Origin: Anaerolineales bacterium UBA2200
GTDB taxonomy: Bacteria; Chloroflexota; Anaerolineae; UBA2200
Length of the DNA: 64,000 bases
Reading direction: 5' to 3'
NCBI GenBank assembly: GCA_002327925.1
Contig: DCVA01000036.1
Coordinates: forward strand, 76,763 to 140,762
This document shows, in pieces, positions 1-8,368 of the stretch. The notes beneath the pieces were generated by a model, which was not told the origin of the DNA, did not search any database, and worked only from the letters and a program-made list of their open reading frames with translations. How positions within the stretch are numbered: position 1 is the first letter of the stretch; each line of letters begins with the position of its first letter. The position numbers and the translations under genes are program-made.

Positions 1-224
1 TTGTATCGGTACACGATGCGGCCCTTGCCCAGATCGTACGGCGAGAGCTCCACCCTCACACGGTCGCCCAGGAGAACCTTGATATAATAGCGGCGCATCT
101 TGCCTGATAAATAGGCCAGCACCCTCTGCCCCCCGTCCAGGTCCACACGGAACATGGCGTTGGGCAGGGCTTCGACTACACTGCCGGTCACTTCGAGTCT
201 CTGTCTTTTGTCTTGGTCGGTCAA
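1..224 (-). CDS. infA: Translation initiation factor IF-1 (3' end cut by window)
   Basis: Essential 30S-binding factor that occupies the A site during initiation. Reading the minus strand from a TTG at 224 gives 74 codons before the window edge, in the S1-like OB fold typical of IF-1, with the hallmark strings LPNAMFRVDL, SGKMRRYYI and ELSPYDLGKGRIVYR. The family is about 72-75 residues, so only one or a few codons and the stop lie outside. The TTG start is chosen because AGGAAGG lies nine bases upstream; no ATG is available there. It is divergent from the DeoR-type regulator and has a fully consensus promoter. Confidence 0.93.
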   Translation of the reverse strand, partial: MTDQDKRQRLEVTGSVVEALPNAMFRVDLDGGQRVLAYLSGKMRRYYIKVLLGDRVRVELSPYDLGKGRIVYRY

Positions 225-269
225 GCGCTCTTACCTTCCTTCTGGAGTTTTCTTACTCCCATTCGTGTG

Positions 270-298
270 ATTATAACCCCCATGGGTCTGTGTGTCAA
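270..298 (-). promoter_or_regulatory. Consensus sigma-70-type promoter of infA
   Basis: On the minus strand TTGACA (298-293), 17 bases, then TATAAT (275-270). Both hexamers match consensus exactly and the start codon of infA is about 45 bases downstream. It is the strongest promoter seen in the window, fitting a housekeeping translation gene. Confidence 0.85.
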
Positions 299-336
299 GT
301 CCAGAACGGACCGCCACGCGGGCCACGCGTCGCGAC

Positions 337-364
337 TTGACATTCCGGGAACGTTGTGTATCAT
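337..364 (+). promoter_or_regulatory. Promoter of the deoR-type gene / 2-oxoacid dehydrogenase operon
   Basis: TTGACA (337-342), 16 bases, TATCAT (359-364). The predicted transcription start falls near 371, inside the CGAAAGC operator array, so a bound repressor would block initiation. It shows that longer in-frame extensions of the downstream gene are not translated. Confidence 0.7.
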
Positions 365-369
365 TGTAA

Positions 370-399
370 CGAAAGCCAAACGAAAGCGTTGTGCTTTCG
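370..399 (+). promoter_or_regulatory. Putative DeoR-family operator (CGAAAGC repeats)
   Basis: CGAAAGC occurs at 370-376 and 381-387, and its exact reverse complement GCTTTCG at 393-399, giving two direct copies 11 bp apart and a 7-bp inverted pair with a 5-base loop. CGAAA/TTTCG half-sites are typical of DeoR-family repressors. The array covers the predicted transcription start of the adjacent DeoR-type gene, which suggests autoregulation. Confidence 0.6.
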
Positions 400-416
400 A
401 TTCTGGCGGGGGGGAC

Positions 417-1202
417 GTGCCCGTGATAGAGCCTGGCGAAAGACGAAGGCTGTCGATACTCGAGGAGCTGGCCACTTCGCGCGCTGTGTCCGTCGCGGAA
501 TTGAGCCGCAGGTTCGGCGTTTCTGCCGTGTCGGTCCGCTGCGACCTGGAGTATCTGGAGACCCGCGGGCTGTTGCGGCGTATTCGCGGCGGAGCAGTGA
601 GCGTGCCTCAGACCATCCTCGAGTGGTCCTTCACCGAAAAGATGGCCATGCACAGGGACGCGAAGGAGCGCATCGGCAGGGCGGCGGCTTCGCTGGTGCA
701 GAATGGCGATGTGCTCATCATGGACTCTGGGACCACGGTCGTCCAGGTGGCCAGACACATCCCTCAAGCCATCCTCTCCTCGGGTCAACTCACCGTCATC
801 ACCAGCTCTCTGCCCATCGCGCGCGAGCTGGGGCCGTGGAAAGGCGTGAGCCTGATCTTGCTGGGTGGAGTGTACCTGCCGGAGCAGGAGGTTGTGGTCG
901 GTCCCCAGGCCCTGGCCAGTCTGGCACAGCTTCACGCCGACAGGATGTTCCTCGGAGCGGGAGGCCTCAGCCTCGACAGTGGACCCACCACGGCCACGGT
1001 GCTGGATGCAGAGGTCGACCGGGCCAGCGTGCGGGCCTCGGACGAGGTCATCGCCGTGGTCGACTCGAGCAAGATCGGGCGGAAGGGACTGGCCAGCGTG
1101 GTGCCAATTACCGATGTGGATATCCTGATCACGGATGCACAGGCCCCCGCGGGCTTTGTCTCACGGGCCATGGAACTGGGACTCGACGTAAGATTGGTTT
1201 AG
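417..1202 (+). CDS. DeoR/GlpR-family transcriptional regulator
   Basis: Sugar-phosphate-sensing repressor of about 261 residues. The N-terminal DeoR helix-turn-helix is clear (ERRRLSILEEL, then VSVAELSRRFGVSAVSVRCD and LRRIRGGAV), followed by the ISOCOT-fold effector domain with MDSGTTVVQVA and LLGGVY. GTG at 417 is used; GTG at 423 is an alternative with better spacing to the G-rich site at 404-414. Longer in-frame starts overlap infA and its promoter and are rejected. The E1 gene starts 31 bases downstream, so this regulator probably controls the 2-oxoacid dehydrogenase operon. The effector is unknown. Confidence 0.88.
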   Translation: MPVIEPGERRRLSILEELATSRAVSVAELSRRFGVSAVSVRCDLEYLETRGLLRRIRGGAVSVPQTILEWSFTEKMAMHRDAKERIGRAAASLVQNGDVLIMDSGTTVVQVARHIPQAILSSGQLTVITSSLPIARELGPWKGVSLILLGGVYLPEQEVVVGPQALASLAQLHADRMFLGAGGLSLDSGPTTATVLDAEVDRASVRASDEVIAVVDSSKIGRKGLASVVPITDVDILITDAQAPAGFVSRAMELGLDVRLV

Positions 1203-1233
1203 TCAAGAGAATCCGCTTGTTTGGAGCGCAGAG

Positions 1234-3312
1234 ATGACGAAACGCAAAGCAACGAGCCTGACGGCTGAAATGCACGAACAGGGGCTGACCAAGACGGACC
1301 TGATCAACTACCTTCGCCAGATGCTGGAAATTCGATACTTTGAAGAGACTGTGTCGGATCTCCTGGGCAAGGATCTGATCAAGGGGGCATCTCATCTCTA
1401 CGCCGGGGAGGAAGCGGTTGCCGTGGGTGCCGTCGCGACGCTGCGCGACGACGACCTCATCACGAGCACACACCGCGGCCACGGACACTGTCATGCTCGC
1501 GGCGACAGTCTGGCCAGCAAGCCGGACCAGAAGCAGGATCACCTGAACCGCATGATGGCCGAGTTGTGCGGGCGGGCTGCGGGCTACTGCAAGGGCCGTG
1601 GAGGGTCCATGCACATCGCCGACGTCGAGAGAGGCAATCTGGGCGCAACGGGAATCGTGGGCGGCAATATCCCCGTGGCAACGGGAGCCGCGCTGGCGGT
1701 CCAGCTTCAGAAACAGGATCGCGTGGTGCTGTGCTTCTTCGGCGATGGGGCATCGAACACAGGCAACTTTCACGAGGCACTGAACATGGCCTCGACCTGG
1801 TCTCTGCCCGTCGTGTACGTGGTCGAGAACAACCTGTACGGCATGTCCGTTCCATTCTCCAAAGCGTCCAGGCTGCCGGACGTCGCCGCGCGGGTCAGCG
1901 CCTACGGCATGCCCGGGGAGGTCGTGAACGGCATGGACGTGCTCGCCGTGCGCGAAGCGGTGGGCAGGGCCGTTCAGCGCGCCCGTGAGGGGGGCGGCCC
2001 CTCTCTCGTAGAGTGCAAGACCTACCGCTGGTTCGGCCACTCGCGTTCCGATCCCTGCGCATACCGGACGCGTCAGGAGGAGAAGGAGTGGAAATCACTC
2101 GACCCGATAGCCACCCTGGAGTCGCGATTGCAGAAGGATGGCATCGCCTCCGCGGAGGAGATCCACGAGGTCGAGCAAACTGCGGCAAGGGCGCTCAAGA
2201 CGGCCACTGATTTCGCTCTGAGCTCTCCCTGGCCATCCCCTGACGAGCTGTACGACGATGTTTACGTAATAAACAAGCCCACCCCGAACGAAGTCGAGAC
2301 AGAGCGGCAGCTTCGGCAGCGCGTCTACGGCGATCACAGCGTCAGACAGATACCCTACTGGCAGGCCATCAACGAGGCCCTGCGAGAGGAGATGGATCGC
2401 GATCCGGCCATCTTTGTGATGGGTGAAGACGTGGGATTGTACGGGGGCGCCTACGGAGTCACCCGCGGCCTGTTCGAACGCTACGGGGGCCAGCGCGTGC
2501 GAGACACGCCCATTTCAGAGGCGACCATCGGCGGAGCGGCAGTCGGCGCCGCAATGGCCGGCACCAGGCCCGTGGCCGAGATCATGTATGTGGACTTTAC
2601 CCCCCTGGCGATGGACCAGATAGCCAACCAGGGCGCCAAGAATCGCTACATGTTCGGGGGCAAGACCACAGTGCCGATGGTCATTCGCACCGAAGGGGGA
2701 ACGGGACGCTCCATTGCCGCCCATCATTCGCAGAGCCTGGAGGCGCTGTGGATGCATTTCCCGGGCATCTACGTGGTCATGCCGGCAACGCCGTACGATG
2801 CCAAGGGGCTGCTCAAGACGGCGATTCGCGACGACAACCCGATCATGTTCATCGAGCACAAGATGCTTTACAAGGAGAAGGGCCCGGTTCCGGAGGGCGA
2901 TTATACGATTCCACTGGGCGTGGCCGACGTGGCCAGAATAGGCAAGCACGTCACCGTGGTGGCCTATTCGCGCATGCGCTATCGAGCGCTCGAGGCAGCG
3001 GAGGAGCTGTCCAGGGAAGGCATCGAGGTAGAGGTGATTGACCCCCGCACCCTCAAGCCGCTGGATCTGGAGACCATCGTGACGTCAGTGCGCAAGACCG
3101 GCAGACTGGTTGGCGTCACCGAGGCCTACAGGACGGGAAGCTTTATCAGTGAGCTGTTCACCCTGGTCAACGAGGCCGCCTTCGATTTCCTGGACGCGCC
3201 GATGGTACGCGTCGCCGGGGCCGACGTGCCGATACCCATGAGCGAACCCCTGGAGGCGGCAGCCATTCCCAGCACCGCCAGGATCGTGGCCGCTATCCGC
3301 AGCATTCTGTAG
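1234..3312 (+). CDS. 2-oxoacid (pyruvate/acetoin-type) dehydrogenase E1, alpha and beta fused
   Basis: Thiamine-diphosphate-dependent decarboxylase of the pyruvate/acetoin/branched-chain dehydrogenase complex, 692 residues. Residues about 20-340 are E1 alpha: the ThDP motif runs from GDG (170-172) to NN (199-200), preceded by the GRGGSMH motif. Residues about 355-690 are E1 beta (FVMGEDVGLYGG, DTPISEATIGG, EIMYVDF). The usual heterodimer is one chain here. The alpha part has a roughly 14-residue insert (about 92-105) before the conserved RMMAEL segment. E2 and E3 follow directly. Sequence alone does not separate pyruvate from acetoin or branched-chain substrates. RBS GGAGCG lies just before ATG 1234. 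Confidence 0.92.
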   Translation: MTKRKATSLTAEMHEQGLTKTDLINYLRQMLEIRYFEETVSDLLGKDLIKGASHLYAGEEAVAVGAVATLRDDDLITSTHRGHGHCHARGDSLASKPDQKQDHLNRMMAELCGRAAGYCKGRGGSMHIADVERGNLGATGIVGGNIPVATGAALAVQLQKQDRVVLCFFGDGASNTGNFHEALNMASTWSLPVVYVVENNLYGMSVPFSKASRLPDVAARVSAYGMPGEVVNGMDVLAVREAVGRAVQRAREGGGPSLVECKTYRWFGHSRSDPCAYRTRQEEKEWKSLDPIATLESRLQKDGIASAEEIHEVEQTAARALKTATDFALSSPWPSPDELYDDVYVINKPTPNEVETERQLRQRVYGDHSVRQIPYWQAINEALREEMDRDPAIFVMGEDVGLYGGAYGVTRGLFERYGGQRVRDTPISEATIGGAAVGAAMAGTRPVAEIMYVDFTPLAMDQIANQGAKNRYMFGGKTTVPMVIRTEGGTGRSIAAHHSQSLEALWMHFPGIYVVMPATPYDAKGLLKTAIRDDNPIMFIEHKMLYKEKGPVPEGDYTIPLGVADVARIGKHVTVVAYSRMRYRALEAAEELSREGIEVEVIDPRTLKPLDLETIVTSVRKTGRLVGVTEAYRTGSFISELFTLVNEAAFDFLDAPMVRVAGADVPIPMSEPLEAAAIPSTARIVAAIRSIL

Positions 3313-3329
3313 CAGCGAGGAGGGAGCTG

Positions 3330-4655
3330 ATGCCAGTGAACGTCATCCTGCCCATGTTGGGCGAGACCATGGATGAGGCAACCATCGTCCAGTGGCTTGC
3401 CGAAATCGGCCAGCCGGTCAAGAAGGGCGAACCTCTGTTCCAGGTCGAGACGGATAAGGCCATTCTGGACGTCGACTCTCCCGCGGACGGCGTGCTCACC
3501 TCCATCGTGCAGGGTAAAGGGAGCAAGGTTGCCGTGCTGACTGTAGTGGGGACCATCGCTTCCCCGGCCGAGGATTTTGCCGAGCCGCCGGGCACGTCCC
3601 CGGCGCCTGCCAGCGCTGCGAACGCGGCGCCGGCCGTTCTGGAGGCTGCCGTCCCGAGAAGCGTCGCTTCGCCGCGCGCGCGCAAGCTGGCGCGCGACCA
3701 GGGTCTGGACCTTACGACGCTGCACGGCAGCGGGCCAGGAGGGCGCATCGTGGCGCAGGATGTCGAGGCGGCCCTTTCCTCGAGGGACGCTGCCAGGCCG
3801 CGTGTCTCCGTCACACCGCTGGCGCGCAAAGTGGCGGCGGAGGCAGGAGTGGAGCTGGGCGGGATCGCCGGCTCAGGAACAGGAGGGCGGATCGTTCGGG
3901 CCGACGTGCCCTCGGGCAGGCCGGTTCAGGATTCCGACCGCAAGGAGGCGACCCCCCCCGAGCCAGCGGAAACGGTGATACCCATGTCGGGTGTGCGGCG
4001 GATCATCGCCGAGCGGATGAGCGCGAGTTCCAACGCGACCGCGAGAGTAAGCCTCACCACAGAGGCCGATGCCACAGAGCTGGTGCGGCTTCGGACGCTG
4101 CTCAAGGACAGGCTCTCTGCCGGCCTCGGTTTGGACATCTCCTACACGGACATATTGGTGGCGGTCGTCGCCAGGGCTCTCCGCGACCACCCGTACATGA
4201 ATGCCCGACTAGTGGGGGAGGAGATACGCTGGCTTAGCCAGGTGAACGTGGGAGTGGCGGTCGACACGGAGCGCGGCCTGCTGGTGCCGGTCATCCGAAA
4301 CGCGGACGCCATGGGCATCACACGGGCAGCCCGGACCCTGCGAGAGCTGGTGGAGCGGGCGCGTGGCGGCAAGAGCACACCGGACGACCTGACGGGCGGG
4401 ACATTCACCATCACCAACCTGGGTGTGTACGAGGTCGATGCCTTCACTCCGATCATCAATCTGCCCGAGTGTGCTATACTGGGTGTGGGGCGCCTGAAGG
4501 ACAAGCCCGTGGTCCACCAGGGACAGATCTGCATCCGTACGATGATCGCCCTGAGCCTGACCTTTGACCACAGACTGGTGGATGGCGCACCGGCCGCTCG
4601 GTTCCTCCAGCGCATCAAGACGCTCCTAGAGGAGCCCCTCGTCCTGCTCACGTAG
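3330..4655 (+). CDS. Dihydrolipoamide acyltransferase E2 with two subunit-binding domains
   Basis: Core acyltransferase of the same complex, 441 residues. The lipoyl domain covers about 1-77, with the lipoylated lysine at K43 in ETDKA. An Ala/Pro linker leads to two peripheral subunit-binding domains in tandem (about 112-149, with SPRARKLA and GSGPGGRI; and about 159-193, with TPLARKVAAE and GSGTGGRI). The catalytic CAT domain follows (about 215-441), with the active-site HRLVDG at 414-419. Most bacterial E2 chains have one subunit-binding domain. GAGGAGGGAG precedes ATG 3330; the gap to E1 is 17 bases. Confidence 0.93.
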   Translation: MPVNVILPMLGETMDEATIVQWLAEIGQPVKKGEPLFQVETDKAILDVDSPADGVLTSIVQGKGSKVAVLTVVGTIASPAEDFAEPPGTSPAPASAANAAPAVLEAAVPRSVASPRARKLARDQGLDLTTLHGSGPGGRIVAQDVEAALSSRDAARPRVSVTPLARKVAAEAGVELGGIAGSGTGGRIVRADVPSGRPVQDSDRKEATPPEPAETVIPMSGVRRIIAERMSASSNATARVSLTTEADATELVRLRTLLKDRLSAGLGLDISYTDILVAVVARALRDHPYMNARLVGEEIRWLSQVNVGVAVDTERGLLVPVIRNADAMGITRAARTLRELVERARGGKSTPDDLTGGTFTITNLGVYEVDAFTPIINLPECAILGVGRLKDKPVVHQGQICIRTMIALSLTFDHRLVDGAPAARFLQRIKTLLEEPLVLLT

Positions 4656-4684
4656 CGGGCACCAGATCCAATCGGAGGCCACAA

Positions 4685-6073
4685 ATGACTGTCCAATGCG
4701 ATATTGCGGTGATCGGCGCAGGCCCCGGAGGTTACGTTGCTGCTCTCCGGTCGGCCCAGCTTGGCGCCCGTACCGTGGTGGTGGAGAAGGATCGGATCGG
4801 CGGGGTGTGTCTGAACTGGGGGTGCATTCCCACCAAGACCCTGCTGCGTTCCGCCGAGGTGCTCCAGATGGCGCGCGATGCCAGGGTCTACGGAGTGCAG
4901 GTGGGTGAGGCCACGCTGGATTGGACCGCTGCCCAGAAGCGCAAGGACGGCGTGGTCCGTCGACTCACAGGCGGCGTGAAGGCACTGTTGCAGAAGGCCG
5001 GCGTGGCCGTCCTGGAGGGCACAGCCAGACTGGAGTCTCAGGGCCGACTTCAGGTCACTACGGCAGGCGGGATGGAGACGATTGAGGCAACCAACATCAT
5101 CATCGCGACTGGCTCACGGCCGGCCGAGCTGCCCATTCCTGGTTTGGAGGGCCCGGGAGTGCTGACCAGCGACGGGGCACTGGGGCTGGAATCGCTGCCT
5201 GATAGCATCCTGATCATCGGGGCGGGTCCCATCGGCGTTGAATTCGCCACTCTCTTCAACGCCTGCGGTGTCAAGACCACTGTCGTTGAGGTGCTTCCGC
5301 GCGTTCTGCCCACGCTCGACGTTGACCTCGGGGCGGAGGTGGAGCGCAGTCTGAAAAGAGCCCGAGTCAAGGTGCTCACAGGGAGCAAGGTGACCCGGGT
5401 CGAACGGGCAGGCGATAGACTGGCTGTGCACATCTCAGGCCAGGCAACGGAGACGGTCGTCGAAGTAGACCGAGTCCTGGTCGCGGTAGGGCGCCGACCC
5501 AACGTGGAGGGCCTGGACCTGGAGGGCGCCGGCATCGACGTCACCAGGGCCGGTATCAAGGTGGATGTTGCGCAGCGCACGAGTCTGCCGCGCCTGTTTG
5601 CCGTCGGAGACGTCTGCGGCGGGATACAACTGGCCCATGTGGCGATGCATCAGGGCGTCGTGGCGGCGGAGAACGCCATGGGTATTTCGCGGTCCATGAT
5701 GTACAATGCGGTACCGAGCTGCGTCTTCTGCTGGCCGGAGGTCGCCACAGTCGGGCTGAGCGAGGAGGCGGCCAGGGGTCAGGGCTACGATGTTCAGGTT
5801 GGCCGATTTCCCTTCCGCGCCAATGGCAAGGCACTGGCGCACGGCGAACACGACGGACTGGTCAAAGTGGTTGCAGAAGCCAGGTTCGGTCAGGTTCTGG
5901 GAGTGCACATCGTGGGTCCTCACGCCAGCGACCTGATCCAGGAGGGCACCCTGGCGCTGGGTCTGGAAGCGACGCTCGACGAGTTCGAGAGCACCATACA
6001 CCCCCATCCCACGCTGAGCGAGGCCATTGCCGAGGCAGCACTGGACGCGAAAGGGCGGGCACTGCACATTTGA
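4685..6073 (+). CDS. lpdA: Dihydrolipoamide dehydrogenase (E3)
   Basis: FAD flavoprotein that reoxidises dihydrolipoamide on E2 with NAD+, 462 residues, usual length. It shows the N-terminal FAD site GAGPGG, the redox disulfide GGVCLNWGCIPTK, the NAD-binding IIGAGPIGVEFA, the second FAD contact FAVGDVCGG, and the C-terminal His-Glu pair in HPHPTLSEA. It completes the E1-E2-E3 operon. Its TGA overlaps the ATG of trmFO (TGATG), so the two are translationally coupled. Confidence 0.95.
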   Translation: MTVQCDIAVIGAGPGGYVAALRSAQLGARTVVVEKDRIGGVCLNWGCIPTKTLLRSAEVLQMARDARVYGVQVGEATLDWTAAQKRKDGVVRRLTGGVKALLQKAGVAVLEGTARLESQGRLQVTTAGGMETIEATNIIIATGSRPAELPIPGLEGPGVLTSDGALGLESLPDSILIIGAGPIGVEFATLFNACGVKTTVVEVLPRVLPTLDVDLGAEVERSLKRARVKVLTGSKVTRVERAGDRLAVHISGQATETVVEVDRVLVAVGRRPNVEGLDLEGAGIDVTRAGIKVDVAQRTSLPRLFAVGDVCGGIQLAHVAMHQGVVAAENAMGISRSMMYNAVPSCVFCWPEVATVGLSEEAARGQGYDVQVGRFPFRANGKALAHGEHDGLVKVVAEARFGQVLGVHIVGPHASDLIQEGTLALGLEATLDEFESTIHPHPTLSEAIAEAALDAKGRALHI

Positions 6074-7401
6074 TGTTAGACATAAACATAGTCGGCGCAG
6101 GGCTGGCTGGCAGCGAGGCTGCCTGGCAGGCGGCTGAGCGCGGCATACACGTCAACCTGTACGAGATGCGTCCCGGACTCATGACGCCGGCGCACCGCAC
6201 GTCCAGCATGGCCGAGCTGGTCTGCAGCAACTCGCTGGGCTCGGACCTGGTTGACCGTGCCCCCGGGCTGCTCAAGGCCGAGCTGCGCATGCTGCGATCT
6301 CTGATCCTGTCGTGCGCCGATGAGACTTCCGTCCCCGCCGGCGGCGCCCTGGCTGTCGGGCGCGAGGCCTTCGCCGATGCGGTTACCCGACGGGTCGAGA
6401 ACCATCCCCGCATCTCGGTACACAGGGAGCAGGTGACGCGCCTACCCGAGCAGACTGCGACCGTTATTGCCACAGGACCGCTGACGTCTGCGTCTCTGGC
6501 CGCCGAGCTCGCACTGCTGGCGGGCAAGGAGCACCTCTACTTCTACGACGCCATGGCTCCCATCGTCACCATGGACTCGGTGGACATGGCGCGGGCTTTT
6601 CGTGCCTCACGCTACGATAGGGGCGAGGGCGACTATATCAACTGCCCGATGGATCGGGATGAGTACGAATGCTTCGTGGATCAGCTCCTGGCCGCGGAGA
6701 CCATCCCCCTGCACGATTTTGAGCGAGAGAACCGGCAGTTTTTCGAGGCCTGCCTGCCCGTGGAGGAACTGGCTCGCCGCGGCCGAGATGCCCTCGCTTT
6801 TGGCCCGCTCAAGCCCATGGGCCTGACGGACCCGCGCAGCGGCACGAGACCCCACGCGGTCGTGCAGTTGAGGCAGGACAATCTGGCCGGCACCCTGTAC
6901 AACCTGGTGGGATTTCAGACCAACCTCAAGTGGTCGGAGCAGAAGCGCGTCTTTGCCCTGATCCCCGCTCTGGAGAACGCCGAATTCGTACGATTCGGCC
7001 AGATGCATCGCAATACCTTCCTCAACTCCCCATCGCTACTGGAGCCAACCATGCAGTGCCGCTCCCGCCCGAATCTGTTCTTCGGAGGCCAGATCACCGG
7101 CACGGAGGGCTACATCGGTTCGACCTGCAGTGGCTATATCGCGGGTCTGAACGCGGCGCGGCTGATGCTGGGCCAGCCTCTGCTGAGCCTGCCGGCTGTG
7201 ACCATGATGGGCGCTCTCTGCCACTACGTAGCCCGGGCCGAGGCGGAGCATTTCCAGCCGATGAAACCCAACTTTGGCCTGATGCCCCCGCTGGACAACC
7301 CGCGCAAAAGAAAGCGCGAACGGCACCAATCCTTCAGCCAGCGTGCGCTGGAAACCATGCAGGAGTTCGTCGAATCCACATCGCTCCTCACCTTCGGGTG
7401 A
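6073..7401 (+). CDS. trmFO: Methylenetetrahydrofolate--tRNA-(uracil-54-C5)-methyltransferase
   Basis: Folate- and FAD-dependent enzyme forming ribothymidine-54 in the T loop of tRNA, 442 residues, family length. Diagnostic strings are VGAGLAGSEAAWQ at the N terminus (FAD), VCSNSLGSD, SVPAGGALAVGRE and the C-terminal GGQITGTEGYIGST. ATG 6073 overlaps the E3 stop by one base; a TTG three bases earlier is less likely. Its place in a dehydrogenase operon is not functionally explained. Confidence 0.95.
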   Translation: MLDINIVGAGLAGSEAAWQAAERGIHVNLYEMRPGLMTPAHRTSSMAELVCSNSLGSDLVDRAPGLLKAELRMLRSLILSCADETSVPAGGALAVGREAFADAVTRRVENHPRISVHREQVTRLPEQTATVIATGPLTSASLAAELALLAGKEHLYFYDAMAPIVTMDSVDMARAFRASRYDRGEGDYINCPMDRDEYECFVDQLLAAETIPLHDFERENRQFFEACLPVEELARRGRDALAFGPLKPMGLTDPRSGTRPHAVVQLRQDNLAGTLYNLVGFQTNLKWSEQKRVFALIPALENAEFVRFGQMHRNTFLNSPSLLEPTMQCRSRPNLFFGGQITGTEGYIGSTCSGYIAGLNAARLMLGQPLLSLPAVTMMGALCHYVARAEAEHFQPMKPNFGLMPPLDNPRKRKRERHQSFSQRALETMQEFVESTSLLTFG

Positions 7402-7426
7402 GGGCCGCCAGGCACTCCCGGCGCTT

Positions 7427-7454
7427 TTGCGCTCGCCTGTCTTTGGGCTAGAAT
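7427..7454 (+). promoter_or_regulatory. Promoter upstream of the TIM-barrel gene
   Basis: TTGCGC (7427-7432), 16 bases, TAGAAT (7449-7454), in the 71-base gap after trmFO. GGAAAGG follows before ATG 7473. This marks a probable new transcription unit. Confidence 0.5.
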
Positions 7455-7472
7455 GAGCGCCAGGAAAGGCGC

Positions 7473-8312
7473 ATGCTAGCACTCTCGACGGGATCGCTGC
7501 ACAACTATGGACTCGACCGCGTTTTTGCGCTGGCGTGCCGCACTGGCTTCCAGGGTGTTGAAGTGATCGTGGATACTCGCTGGGACACGCGCCAGAGCAG
7601 CTATCTACGAGAGCTAGTTCAGCGCCACTCGATCCCCATTGTGTCCCTCCACGCTCCGTTCATTCACGGCATCCAGGGCTGGGACGGCGATGCACTGTCT
7701 GGCCTGCGACGGACCGTCCAGCTTGCATCGTCCATCGATGTCCCTGTTGTGATCTGCCATCTGCCCATGCGCTGGCACTGGATCAGCGTCGAGGGCAGCC
7801 CGCTCCGTCGCCGTCTTCGCACCCCTGTGCCCTGCCCGCGCTCCCAAAAGAGCCGGCTGGACCTGCTGCAAGGGGCGCGCGAGCTGGGCAACGACAAGGT
7901 CAAGATTCTGCTGGAGAACATGCCCGCCAACCGATGGATGGGAATCAGGTACGGCCTGTACGCTCCCAACGCCCCCGAGGAGCTCGCCCGGTTCCCCGAC
8001 CTGGTCCTGGACACCACGCACGTCGGTACCTGGGGCTGGGACTTGATGGAGGTGTACGAGCGCCTGAAAGCCAGCATCCGCCACGTGCATCTCTCCGATT
8101 TCAACGGCAGAGAGCACATCCTACCGGGGAGAGGTAACCTGCCCCTTGCCGACCTGCTGAGACGAGTCGCCCGTGATGGCTTTGACGGAAGCATCGTGGT
8201 GGAGACAGGCCCGGAATACCTCGGCGCCCACGATGAGGAGCAGGTCGCCCTTGCGCTTCGCGGGTGTTCGTCCTTTTGTTTTCACAATCTGAACGAGGGA
8301 GTTGTCGTGTAG
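7473..8312 (+). CDS. Sugar phosphate isomerase/epimerase-like TIM-barrel protein
   Basis: Xylose-isomerase-like AP-endonuclease-2 family fold, 279 residues. Motifs at the barrel strand ends are visible: GFQGVEVIVDTRW, SLHAPF, ILLENMP, LVLDTTHVGTWG, RHVHLSDFNG and the C-terminal GSIVVETGPE. The His, Glu and Asp residues are those that normally bind a divalent metal. Members act on keto sugars, inositols or abasic DNA; nothing here fixes the substrate. GGAAAGG precedes ATG 7473. The next gene starts just after this stop. Confidence 0.75.
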   Translation: MLALSTGSLHNYGLDRVFALACRTGFQGVEVIVDTRWDTRQSSYLRELVQRHSIPIVSLHAPFIHGIQGWDGDALSGLRRTVQLASSIDVPVVICHLPMRWHWISVEGSPLRRRLRTPVPCPRSQKSRLDLLQGARELGNDKVKILLENMPANRWMGIRYGLYAPNAPEELARFPDLVLDTTHVGTWGWDLMEVYERLKASIRHVHLSDFNGREHILPGRGNLPLADLLRRVARDGFDGSIVVETGPEYLGAHDEEQVALALRGCSSFCFHNLNEGVVV

Positions 8313-8368
8313 CAATGGAATCGACTTCACCCCTGTGCCGCCGACTTATGTTCAACTCCTGGTCAGCG

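Noticed and set aside
213..416. Longer N terminus for the DeoR-type regulator
   Set aside because: The extension crosses infA's start, the infA promoter and this gene's own promoter and operator.
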